Below, one piece after another: positions 8,866 to 17,177 of a stretch of DNA of 59,174 nucleotides. The first letter of the stretch is position 1. Every line of letters begins with the position of its first letter. The notes under the pieces are model-generated. The model did no database searches, was not told where the DNA came from, and worked only from the letters and a program-made list of their open reading frames with translations. The stretch is from Bacteroidales bacterium (GTDB lineage: Bacteria; Bacteroidota; Bacteroidia; Bacteroidales; Muribaculaceae). The translations under genes and the position numbers were made by a program. Location: positions 1-59,174 of the forward strand of contig DXXM01000018.1 of assembly GCA_019416285.1 (NCBI GenBank), in the 5' to 3' direction.

Positions 8866-9582
8866 TCAGCGGTCAAGACACTTCTTGTATTCGCGGATGG
8901 TCTTTTCCAGTCCGAGATAGATGGCGTCGCAGATGAGGGCATGGCCTATCGACACCTCGCTCAGACGGGGAATGTTGCGGTGGAAAAACTCGAGGTTGAC
9001 GAGGCTCAGGTCATGTCCAGCATTGACTCCGAGACCTGCGGAGAGGGCTACATGGGCCGCCTCGACGAAGGGAGCCACCGCTGCTTCCGGATCTTTGGGA
9101 TAGAGGTCGGCGTAGGGCTTGGTGTAAAGCTCCACACGGTCCGCGCCTGCCTTCGCAGCAAGCTGTATGCTCTCTGCATCGGTGCCCACGAAAATCGAAG
9201 AACGGATACCAGCGTCGCGCAGACGGTCCACTATCGAAGTCAGGAACTCCATGTGGGCCCCCACGTTCCAGCCTGCACACGAAGTGAGCTGGTCAGGCGA
9301 GTCGGGCACCAGCGTCACCTGCTCGGGCTTCACCTGAAGCACCAGTTCCATGAATTCAGGCGAGGGGTAGCCCTCGATGTTGAACTCCGTCTTGACGAGC
9401 GGACGCAGGCGGTAGACATCGTCGCGCTTGATGTGGCGCTCATCGGGACGGGGATGGACTGTGATGCCGTCGGCACCGAAAGCCTCGCAGTCGGCAGCCA
9501 CTTTGAGAAGATCGGGGACATTCTCTCCGCGGGCATTGCGCAGAGTGGCTATCTTGTTGATGTTTACACTTAGATTGGTCAT
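8866..9582 (-). CDS. pdxJ: Pyridoxine 5'-phosphate synthase PdxJ
   Basis: The 238-residue TIM-barrel enzyme condenses 1-deoxyxylulose 5-phosphate with 3-amino-1-hydroxyacetone phosphate to form pyridoxine 5'-phosphate, the last ring-forming step of the DXP-dependent B6 route. Family blocks are VNINKIATLRNARG, ITVHPRPDERHI, EFNIEGYPS, LVPD and the late GHALICDAIYLGLE. It heads the leftward group with exbB-exbD-tonB and has its own TAnnTTTG box at 9678-9685. Full length. Confidence 0.96.
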   Translation of the reverse strand: MTNLSVNINKIATLRNARGENVPDLLKVAADCEAFGADGITVHPRPDERHIKRDDVYRLRPLVKTEFNIEGYPSPEFMELVLQVKPEQVTLVPDSPDQLTSCAGWNVGAHMEFLTSIVDRLRDAGIRSSIFVGTDAESIQLAAKAGADRVELYTKPYADLYPKDPEAAVAPFVEAAHVALSAGLGVNAGHDLSLVNLEFFHRNIPRLSEVSIGHALICDAIYLGLEKTIREYKKCLDR

Positions 9583-9643
9583 TTTTCCTTGCGATGAAAT
9601 CTTTTTGTCGGGCAGAGTGGTTCTTTATATAAAGGATTATTAC

Positions 9644-9685
9644 TAATTTTGTAGCTCATTCCGACAATTTGTGTATGCAAAATTA
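9644..9685. promoter_or_regulatory. Divergent -7 boxes for the ACT-like gene and pdxJ
   Basis: TAATTTTG occurs on the plus strand at 9644-9651 and on the minus strand at 9678-9685. The first points to the ACT-like gene and the second to pdxJ. The plus box puts transcription start near 9658, just ahead of the GTG at 9671. Confidence 0.5.
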
Positions 9686-10099
9686 GTCAGAAAAACTAAA
9701 TTGAGAAATATTTTGCTCCGAAAAGAAGACACATCTGTTCAAAACGTCGCTATTCAGCCTTCACCGGCCGACCGCCTCGACCGACTTTTCCCCTCCGTGG
9801 AGGAAAGCAGCACCCTCCTGCTCGCCTGCCACCGCGGTGATTACAGCGCTTCGCGCATCGCAATGGCCGTCGAGGACTGCGACGCTCATCTTCTGAACCT
9901 CAACATCACGTCAGACGGAGAGGACCTCGACAACCGCATCGTGGCCGAGCTCCGGGTCAGCCACCGCAATCCGGAATCCGTCAGCCGCTCGCTCGAGCGC
10001 TACGGCTACGAGGTGCTCGACGCAACAGGCGCTCCGATAGGCGACGAATCGCTCATGCGCTCGCGCTACGACGAGCTCATGCACTATCTCGGACTTTAG
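9671..10099 (+). CDS. ACT-like domain protein, perhaps an N-truncated CBS protein
   Basis: The 142-residue product opens with a GTG at 9671; no ATG is available before codon 60. Residues from about 35 on (SVEESSTLLLACHRGDYSASRIAMAVEDCDAHLLNL) resemble an ACT-like ligand-binding fold, ending in SRYDELMHYLGL. I recall Bacteroidales proteins beside pdxJ and nadK with two CBS domains ahead of a similar C-terminal part. If so, the CBS half is missing here and this is a shortened form. The first 30 residues look unlike a folded domain and the true start may lie further in. Function unknown. Confidence 0.6.
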   Translation: MYAKLVRKTKLRNILLRKEDTSVQNVAIQPSPADRLDRLFPSVEESSTLLLACHRGDYSASRIAMAVEDCDAHLLNLNITSDGEDLDNRIVAELRVSHRNPESVSRSLERYGYEVLDATGAPIGDESLMRSRYDELMHYLGL

Positions 10100-10136
10100 T
10101 TCAATGCACAATGCACAATTCATAATGCACAATAAT
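10100..10136. repeat. Degenerate ATGCACAAT tandem repeat
   Basis: Directly after a stop codon there are four imperfect units of the type ATGCACAA / TTCATA. It lies between the ACT-like gene and nadK. No inverted partner arm is visible nearby, unlike the repeats at 6536, 20051 and 22510. Confidence 0.65.
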
Positions 10137-10220
10137 ATCTGTTGTGATGCGTGTGTGAGTGAGTGCTGACTGATGTTTTTTCATACGTTTTTTAAATGCC
10201 TAATCCCCAGTGCAAATAAC

Positions 10221-11111
10221 ATGAAGGTTGCTATATTCGGCAAACGCCGTCAGAGTCCCGACGACGTATTCCATATCACGACTCTCCTGAACCGACTTTC
10301 CGAACTCGGCATATTCACCTGTGTCGACCGCCACTTCTACGAGGCCCTCGCACGCCTCAGCGGTAGCGCGCCCGAAGCCGACGACGTGTTTGAGGACGAC
10401 GATTTCACCGCCGATTTCTGTTTCAGCATCGGCGGCGACGGCACTTTCCTCCGCACGGCGCGCCGCGTCGGAGAAAAGGAGATACCCATCCTCGGCTTCA
10501 ACACCGGCCACCTCGGATTTCTCGCCGAACACTCCATCACAGAAGCTCCCGCCATGGTGGAACGCCTCCTCGCGGGTGACTACACCGTAGAATCACGCTC
10601 CCTTCTCGAAGGCAAGGGCATAGGGGGCAAAGTCAAGGCCGGAGTCTCCGGCTGGGGCTTCGCGCTCAACGAAATCGCCATACTCCGCCAGGACACAGCC
10701 TCGATGATTACCGTCAACACCCTCCTCGACGGCATGCCCGTGGCATCCTACCAGGGCGACGGTCTCATCGTCAGCACACCCACCGGATCCACCGCCTACA
10801 ACCTCTCCGTCGGCGGCCCCATCGTCCAGCCCACCGCCCCCTGCTGGGTCCTCAGCCCCATCGCCCCCCACTCCCTCACCATGCGCCCCCTCGTTGTGGC
10901 CGACAGCCACATCATCGACATCTCCGTCGAATCGCGCACCGACACCTACCGCGTTACCCTCGACGGCCGCTCCCTCATCCTTCCCATCGACGTCCGCCTG
11001 CGCCTCCGCCGCGCCAGCTTCGTCACCAAGGTAGTACACACCACCGGCCACAACTTCATCGACACCCTCCGCGCCAAACTCCTGTGGGGAATATCCAAAC
11101 GCGACGAATGA
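10221..11111 (+). CDS. nadK: NAD kinase
   Basis: The 296-residue enzyme phosphorylates NAD to NADP. The GGDG motif is at residues 71-74 within FSIGGDGTFLRTARR. NTGHLGFLAE and the glycine-rich PTGSTAYNLSVGGPI follow. The start at 10221 (MKVAIFGKR) is chosen because it gives the normal N-terminus; the frame is open 48 nt further upstream. The stop overlaps the next gene's start by 4 nt, so the metalloprotease gene is translated from the same mRNA. Codon use becomes very C-rich at the third position toward the 3' end. Confidence 0.95.
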   Translation: MKVAIFGKRRQSPDDVFHITTLLNRLSELGIFTCVDRHFYEALARLSGSAPEADDVFEDDDFTADFCFSIGGDGTFLRTARRVGEKEIPILGFNTGHLGFLAEHSITEAPAMVERLLAGDYTVESRSLLEGKGIGGKVKAGVSGWGFALNEIAILRQDTASMITVNTLLDGMPVASYQGDGLIVSTPTGSTAYNLSVGGPIVQPTAPCWVLSPIAPHSLTMRPLVVADSHIIDISVESRTDTYRVTLDGRSLILPIDVRLRLRRASFVTKVVHTTGHNFIDTLRAKLLWGISKRDE

Positions 11112-11923
11112 GCACCCTGCTGATCGACCACCCCACACTCGGCCAGGTCACCGTCACCGAGCGCCGCGGCTCAGGCAAACTCTCCGCGCGCTGGAAAAAC
11201 GGCCGCCTCCACGTCAACCTCCCCGCCGGCCTCACCCGCCGACAGATAGAGCAGGCCATCGACCGACACCGCGACGACTTCGAGCGCATCCGTCCCCGCC
11301 CCCGCTACACCCCAGGCACCCACATCCAAATCCACTCCACTCCATCCGCCATTCCAGCTCCCACCCCTCTCCCTAAAGACCCTAAGGACTTTAAAGACCC
11401 TAAAGACCCTACTCCCACTCACCCCCAAGAAGCCCCCTCCTTCGAAATCACCCTCGAAACCACCCCCGACGCCGATTTCAGCATCCTCGTCAGCACCTCC
11501 GGCGCCACCCACCGCTTCACCATCCTCATCCCAACCGTCTCCGACCTCACCTCCCCCACCGTCCAGACCCTAATCGACCGACAGATCAAAACCATCGGCC
11601 GCCACATCGCCCCTGAGCTCCTCCTTCCCCGCGCCTGCCAGCTTTCCGGCGCCCTCGGCCTCCGCGTCGACCGCTGGGAGATAGCCCACGGCCGCAACGT
11701 ACTCGGCACCTGCTACCCCCGCGAGCGCCGCATCCGCCTCTCCTATCTCAACGTATTCCTCACCCCCGAACTCCGCGACTACATAATCCTCCACGAACTC
11801 ACCCACCTAACCGAACCGGGCCACACCCCTGCCTTCCACACCCTCTGCAACCGCTACTGCCGCGGCCGCGAAGCCGAGCTCATCAGCCTCCTCCACACCT
11901 ACCCCTGGCCCGTAGAGCGCTGA
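11108..11923 (+). CDS. YgjP-like (DUF45) zinc metalloprotease
   Basis: The 271-residue protein ends in a zinc-peptidase domain with HELTH (H229, E230, H233) followed by LTEPGH, typical of the YgjP/DUF45 group. Substrate unknown. The first 70 residues (RRGSGKLSARWKNGRLHVNLP) are the usual N-terminal part. Between them lies a low-complexity Pro/Lys/Asp linker (about 78-106), encoded at 11371-11411 by a degenerate repeat with codons unlike the rest of the gene. The ATG at 11108 overlaps the nadK stop; an upstream GTG at 11084 is less likely. Confidence 0.85.
   Translation: MSTLLIDHPTLGQVTVTERRGSGKLSARWKNGRLHVNLPAGLTRRQIEQAIDRHRDDFERIRPRPRYTPGTHIQIHSTPSAIPAPTPLPKDPKDFKDPKDPTPTHPQEAPSFEITLETTPDADFSILVSTSGATHRFTILIPTVSDLTSPTVQTLIDRQIKTIGRHIAPELLLPRACQLSGALGLRVDRWEIAHGRNVLGTCYPRERRIRLSYLNVFLTPELRDYIILHELTHLTEPGHTPAFHTLCNRYCRGREAELISLLHTYPWPVER
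11371..11411 (+). repeat. In-frame degenerate CCTAAAGAC repeat inside the YgjP-like gene
   Basis: About 4.5 imperfect copies of CCTAAAGAC are read in frame as Pro-Lys-Asp. They use CCT and AAA where the flanking gene prefers CCC and other GC-ending codons. The word structure resembles the intergenic degenerate repeats elsewhere in this window. Confidence 0.75.
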
Positions 11924-12000
11924 CCGACCGCCCAAAACCACCTTTCACGCAAAAAAAATACACACTTTTTCAACACAGGACGCAGATTTTATTTAAAATA

Positions 12001-12032
12001 TTTGAACAGTTCAAAATATTGTTTTATATTTG
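12001..12032 (+). promoter_or_regulatory. Promoter of the susCDEF-like operon with overlapping operator-like palindrome
   Basis: TTTG (12001-12004) and TATATTTG (12025-12032) are separated by exactly 20 nt. The perfect palindrome TTTGAACAGTTCAAA (12001-12015) covers the -33 box, and an imperfect dyad extends it to about 11997-12020. That position suits a repressor or other regulator. No regulator gene lies next to the operon. Confidence 0.65.
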
Positions 12033-12541
12033 CCTCGGATTTCGTCCGGCACCCGCCACAGCAAAATCCACACTTCCCTTCCAAACCGCCGCGGCCAGAC
12101 ACCGTCGGCTATGTAGAGAGATTTAAGATTGAAATAAGGAACATTTTTATTTACCGTTTGTAGAGATTTATTCAGCAAGCAGGCGTGGCCTCGCGCGGCC
12201 TCACTCAGACCGTCGCGCCTCCCCCCCACCGGAGCGAGCCACAGACCGCGGCACGGATACAACGTCCCGCCCGCCATCATCCCCCTGCGCCGACAAGGAC
12301 ACTTCTTGCCTTAAGCTGTACCATCCCCCCCGCCGCCACCGCGAAAGCCCCAACCGCCGCTAACCGAGTCCCCCTGTTTCATCGAAAATTCAATCTGCAT
12401 GCCTCCTCCACCGTTGACGGAGAGTTTGCAGGGTAGCGTCACGCCTCACCAGCCGTTACCATTCATCGGCCCCCGACACCATTAACAGATAAATTTAAAT
12501 CGAGATTATCATATTTACTTAATTTTCTAAACAATTCGTGC
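12033..12541 (+). other. Long untranslated leader before susC, no gene seen
   Basis: About 500 nt separate the promoter from the susC ATG. The stretch 12105-12180 is AT-rich and has the near-repeat GTAGAGAGATTTA / GTAGAGATTTA. The rest is GC-rich and C-biased. Open frames on both strands here are short and look non-coding. It could be an mRNA leader or hold a separate small RNA. A weak second box, TAATTTTC, lies near 12520. Confidence 0.5.
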
Positions 12542-15500
12542 ATGAAGAACATTTGTTTTCAAATGACTCGGAAAGTGTGGCTCGTAGCTTTCATGGCTCT
12601 CTGCGCCGCTTTCCCCGCTTTCGCGCAAACGATTACAGTCAAAGGTACTGTGATTGACAAAGAGGGAGAACCCCTGATCGGCGCAAGTGTTGTGGTCAAG
12701 GGCGAGACCCTCGGCACAGCCACTGACTTTGACGGTCAGTTCACCCTCCAGGCCCCGTCCGACGGTACCCTCGTGGTATCCTACGTCGGCTACGAGACTC
12801 AGGAAATCGCCATCAACGGCCGCACCGAAATCAACGTGACAATGGCCGAAAACTCAGTGCTCCTCGGCGAAGTCGTAGCAATCGGCTACGGTACCGTGAA
12901 AAAATCGGATGCTACCGGTTCAGTAGCAACCATCAAACCTTCGGAAATCGAAGCAGGCCTCGCAACATCGGCCCAGGATCTCCTCGTCGGAGCATCTCCC
13001 GGTGTTGTCGTGACTACATCAGGTAACCCTTCAGGCGGGGCTGACATCCAGATTCGCGGTGGTGCATCACTTGCAGCCTCCAACGCACCTCTTATCGTAA
13101 TCGACGGTGTGCCTATGGACACCAAAGGCATCGTAGGCGCATCCAACCCCCTGGCACTTGTATCTCCTGAAAACGTAGAGTCAATGACCATCCTCAAGGA
13201 CGCATCCGCAACCGCCATCTACGGTAGCCGCGCGTCAAACGGTGTCATCATCATCACTACCAAATCAGGCGCCAAGGGTAAACCTCAGGTAAGCTTCACA
13301 ATGAACGGTTACGTCAATACTACCCGCAAGTATCTTGACATGATGGACGGTTCTACTTTCCGCAACTTCATTCTCAATGAATACGGCGAAGGCTCACTTC
13401 AGGCAACTCAACTCGGCAACTATAATACAGACTGGCAGAAAGCCCTCACACGCACTACTTTCTCTTCTGACTATACGCTCAGTATCGGTGGCACAGCCGG
13501 ATGGCTCCCCTACCGTGTCGCTGTTTCTTATACCGACAACAACGGTATCATCAAGAACACCGACATGAACCGCGCGACAGCATCTGTCAACCTCACTCCG
13601 AAGTTCTTCAACGACCTTCTCTCTGTCAATGCCAACGTCAAGGGTGCTTATATCACCAATAACTACGGTTCAAATACTCTGGACGCATGCGCACGTATGG
13701 ATCCCACTCTTCCTATCCGCGATATGGAAAACGGCTCGCCCTTATTCAGCTATTATACCTCATACGTCAACGGAGGTATTCTTGCCGGACCTGACGCCAA
13801 AGGTGAAACTATCGACTCAACCACCTCGCCTCTTAACCCTATAGCAGACAACGAAGCATCTCTCTCCAAAGGCAAGGCTTACCAGTCTGTCGGCAACCTT
13901 CAGCTCGACCTCAAGATGCCATTCCTCACCGATCTTCGAGCCAACCTCAATCTCGGTTACGACTACCAGCACGGAGAGAACCACAGCAATCCGTTTATCA
14001 ACACTCCTGTTGCATGGAACAACGGTTACACCGTTCTTGAAAACGGCAACCGCATCAATATAAAGGATGGTGGTGTGAGCCGCAAATATGAATTCCAGAC
14101 CCGCGTCAACCTTCTTCTTGACTTCTATCTCAACTATAACCGCAATTTCGAAAGCATCAACTCCACTCTTGATGTGACAGCCGGTTATTCATGGCAGAAA
14201 TTCCACAACAAAAAACGTGAATATAATCGCGTATTTGAGGTTGTGAATCCCGAAAATGAGAAATATATCGGCAATCAGGCTGACCCCACACGCTATACTG
14301 TACAGCCCCACCAGCTCGTATCTTTCTTCGGTCGTATCAACTATACACTTCTCAACAAGTACCTCTTCACAGCAACTGTACGTCGTGACGGTACTTCCCG
14401 TTTCTCCAAAGACCACCGCTGGGGCACTTTCCCCTCTGTGGCCCTCGGCTGGAAACTTCTCGAAGAAAACTTCATGGAAAGCGCCCGCGGTTATATGAAT
14501 GAACTCAAAATCCGCGCCGGCTACGGTGTAACCGGTCAGCAGGACCTCGGAGACGACCTCTTCCCCTATCTTCCCGTCTACAACCAGTGGACCGGAGGTG
14601 GCGCTGTCTATCCCTCAATCACAGGCGAAGCCACAGGCTCATATCCTCTCTATGCCGCATCCTATAATGCTGATATCAAATGGGAGGAAACCCACACATG
14701 GAACGCCGGTATCGATTTCGGTTTCCTCAACAACCGCATCCTCGGTAGCATTGATTTCTACAAGCGCAAAACCAAAGATCTTCTTACCCGTTCTCCCTAT
14801 CCCGCAGGCTCAAACATTTCTAACAAAGGTAACATGAACCTCGGTGACCTCGAGAACACCGGTATTGAGTTCAACATCACCGCCCGCCCCATTGTAACCA
14901 ACGATTTCCGCTGGACTTCAGCTTTCAATGTGGCATGGAACAAGAACAAGATCACACGTCTTGCCGACGGTGCCGACACAATGGTAGGCGACTATCAGAT
15001 TCATCAGGTAGGTACCCCCGCCTTCAGCTTCTTTGTTTACGAACAGGTATATGACGAAGCTGGCAAGCCCCTCGAAGGTGTATTCGTTGACCAAAACGGT
15101 GACGGCGAAATCACCGAGGCCGATAAAATCACATATCACAGCCGTGACCCGAAAGTGACCATGAACTGGAGCAATACATTCAACTACAAGAACTGGGATT
15201 TCGGCATCACACTCCGCGCAAGCCTCGGAAACTGGGTCTACAATGAAACTCAGAACAACAAGGTATTCAAGAACACAAATGAATCTCTTCCGCTCAACAA
15301 CCTTCTTGACAACACCTTCTTGTTCAATACCCGTTCAAGCCAGACAATCCTCAGCAACTACTTCGTACAAAACGCTTCATTCTTACGCTGCGACAACATT
15401 ACTCTCGGTTATACCTGGGACAATCTCCTCAACAACAACCTGCGTCTGCGCCTCTACGGAGCCTGCCAGAATCCTTTCGTTATCACCAAATACAAAGGTG

Positions 15501-15586
15501 TTGATCCCGAAATCTTCTCTGGTATAGACTCAGGTGTCTACCCCCATCCTATGACATTCTCTTTCGGCATTGTCGCTTCATTCTAA
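12542..15586 (+). CDS. SusC/RagA-type TonB-dependent outer-membrane transporter
   Basis: The 1014-residue protein imports oligosaccharides across the outer membrane with its SusD partner. It has a signal peptide (cut after about AFAQ, residue 29), then a carboxypeptidase-regulatory-like domain (ITVKGTVIDKEGEPLIGASVVVKG), a TonB-box-like segment (EVVAIGYGT), a plug domain with SAQDLLVGASPGVVV and SRASNGVIIITTKSG, and a 22-strand-type barrel ending in the terminal phenylalanine FGIVASF. No extra sensor domain for an anti-sigma factor is present. It heads a four-gene operon; susD follows after 34 nt. Substrate cannot be read from this protein. Confidence 0.96.
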   Translation: MKNICFQMTRKVWLVAFMALCAAFPAFAQTITVKGTVIDKEGEPLIGASVVVKGETLGTATDFDGQFTLQAPSDGTLVVSYVGYETQEIAINGRTEINVTMAENSVLLGEVVAIGYGTVKKSDATGSVATIKPSEIEAGLATSAQDLLVGASPGVVVTTSGNPSGGADIQIRGGASLAASNAPLIVIDGVPMDTKGIVGASNPLALVSPENVESMTILKDASATAIYGSRASNGVIIITTKSGAKGKPQVSFTMNGYVNTTRKYLDMMDGSTFRNFILNEYGEGSLQATQLGNYNTDWQKALTRTTFSSDYTLSIGGTAGWLPYRVAVSYTDNNGIIKNTDMNRATASVNLTPKFFNDLLSVNANVKGAYITNNYGSNTLDACARMDPTLPIRDMENGSPLFSYYTSYVNGGILAGPDAKGETIDSTTSPLNPIADNEASLSKGKAYQSVGNLQLDLKMPFLTDLRANLNLGYDYQHGENHSNPFINTPVAWNNGYTVLENGNRINIKDGGVSRKYEFQTRVNLLLDFYLNYNRNFESINSTLDVTAGYSWQKFHNKKREYNRVFEVVNPENEKYIGNQADPTRYTVQPHQLVSFFGRINYTLLNKYLFTATVRRDGTSRFSKDHRWGTFPSVALGWKLLEENFMESARGYMNELKIRAGYGVTGQQDLGDDLFPYLPVYNQWTGGGAVYPSITGEATGSYPLYAASYNADIKWEETHTWNAGIDFGFLNNRILGSIDFYKRKTKDLLTRSPYPAGSNISNKGNMNLGDLENTGIEFNITARPIVTNDFRWTSAFNVAWNKNKITRLADGADTMVGDYQIHQVGTPAFSFFVYEQVYDEAGKPLEGVFVDQNGDGEITEADKITYHSRDPKVTMNWSNTFNYKNWDFGITLRASLGNWVYNETQNNKVFKNTNESLPLNNLLDNTFLFNTRSSQTILSNYFVQNASFLRCDNITLGYTWDNLLNNNLRLRLYGACQNPFVITKYKGVDPEIFSGIDSGVYPHPMTFSFGIVASF

Positions 15587-15620
15587 ATAATTCACAACAT
15601 AATTCAACAAGCGAATTAAT

Positions 15621-17165
15621 ATGAAATTCTCCAAATATATCCTTCTCGGTGCCATTGCAATCGCCTCGCCGGTTTTCGTTGCCTGCGTCGATGATTTGAA
15701 TGTATCTCCCGAGGATCCCAATACCAAGACTGAGATCAAAAGTGCTCAGGAACTCTACAACGAGCTCGCCGGTGTCTACGGTGGCCTCGTGTTTGAAGGC
15801 GGTATTGACGTGGACGACGGTGGTGCCGGTGTCTACACCCGCCAGCTCTGGAACCTTCAGGAGCTCTGTACTGACGAAACCCTTATCGGTTCGAACTGGT
15901 CGGATGCCGGTATCCGTGACCTTGTACTCTCCAACTGGTCAACCGACAACCACTGGCTTTTTGAGTGCTATTCCCGCTTCACTTATCAGATTGCGATTGC
16001 CAATCAGTTCCTCCGTGACGTAAACACTTATTCGTCACTGCTTCCCGCCGACGGCCATCTCAGTCACAAGACTCTCTCAGCCGAAGCCCGCACTCTCCGT
16101 GCTCTCTCCTACTATCATCTGATTGATATTTTCGGAAAAGGCCCCTGGACCACAGAAGCTTCGACAGTAGGCGCCACTCCTCCTACCTACACTCGTGCCG
16201 AGCTCTTCGATGCAGTCGTAGCAGACCTCACCGATGCTATTCCCAACCTGGTTCCGGCAGCCCAGCAGGTCTACGGTCGTCTCTCTCGCGAAGCCGGCTA
16301 CATGCTTCTCGCTAAACTCTACCTCAACTCCGAGGTCTACACCGGAACCCCGCGCTGGCAGGAATGTGCCGATGCTTGCAACGAAATCCGCAAGACAATC
16401 GATACACTTGCTCCCACCTATAAATATCTCTTCTGTGCCACCAACGACAAGTACGTGGGCAATGGCGAAATTCTGTGGGGTATTCCTCAGGATGCCACAA
16501 CCCTCACCACTTATGGCGGTACCACTTATATTTCTGGTGGCGCTTACCGTGGCGACTCTGACCTCATGAAAACTCTCGGTCTCGCAGTGTCAGGCTGGGA
16601 AGGTCCCCGCGTCCGTCCGGAACTTTCGGATGCTCTCGAGGCAAACGACAATCGCCGTCTCATCTATGAAGGTGAGTACACAAAGGAGATTGAAAACCTT
16701 GCCGACAAAAATCAGGGGTACATGGGTATCAAGTTTGTCTATACCCCCGAAGATGACTACTACAACGAAAAATCGCCTGTCGCTTACTGCAACACAATCT
16801 TCAACCCGACCGACTATCCTCTCTTCCGCCTCGCCGACACATATCTGATGCTTGCCGAGTGTGAACTCAACGGAGCTACCGGTTGCAACGGTCTTGAAAT
16901 GATGAACCGCGTCCGCTCACGCGCCGGCCTCGGCAACGTGGCTACCCTTACTGCCGAAAATATCCTTAAGGAACGTATGTGCGAACTCTACTGGGAGGGA
17001 CACCGTCGCTCAGACCTCGTACGCTTCGGCAAATTTGCCGGTTCAAGCTACACTTGGTCATGGAAAGGCGGCAATGTCAACGGCGCTCATGTGCCCGAAT
17101 ACCGCAATGTTTATTGTATCCCTGTTCAATTCGTATCAACTATCGGTCAGAACACCGGCTACTAA
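15621..17165 (+). CDS. SusD/RagB-type surface glycan-binding lipoprotein
   Basis: The 514-residue protein forms the lid of the SusC pore. The signal peptide ends in a lipobox-like SPVFVACVDD, so the mature protein starts at Cys22. Helical TPR-like segments (AEARTLRALSYYHLIDIFGKGPW, LMLAECELNGATG) and the C-terminal NRVRSRAGL / ERMCELYWEGHRRSDLVRFGKF are classic for the family. It lies in the operon susC-susD-susE-susF. Confidence 0.96.
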   Translation: MKFSKYILLGAIAIASPVFVACVDDLNVSPEDPNTKTEIKSAQELYNELAGVYGGLVFEGGIDVDDGGAGVYTRQLWNLQELCTDETLIGSNWSDAGIRDLVLSNWSTDNHWLFECYSRFTYQIAIANQFLRDVNTYSSLLPADGHLSHKTLSAEARTLRALSYYHLIDIFGKGPWTTEASTVGATPPTYTRAELFDAVVADLTDAIPNLVPAAQQVYGRLSREAGYMLLAKLYLNSEVYTGTPRWQECADACNEIRKTIDTLAPTYKYLFCATNDKYVGNGEILWGIPQDATTLTTYGGTTYISGGAYRGDSDLMKTLGLAVSGWEGPRVRPELSDALEANDNRRLIYEGEYTKEIENLADKNQGYMGIKFVYTPEDDYYNEKSPVAYCNTIFNPTDYPLFRLADTYLMLAECELNGATGCNGLEMMNRVRSRAGLGNVATLTAENILKERMCELYWEGHRRSDLVRFGKFAGSSYTWSWKGGNVNGAHVPEYRNVYCIPVQFVSTIGQNTGY

Positions 17166-17177
17166 TATCACATAAAA

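Noticed and set aside
12011..12280. 89-codon minus-strand frame and an 83-codon plus-strand frame in the leader before susC
   Set aside because: Both are of low complexity or mixed composition, have no promoter in their direction, and show no recognisable domain. Treated as leader.
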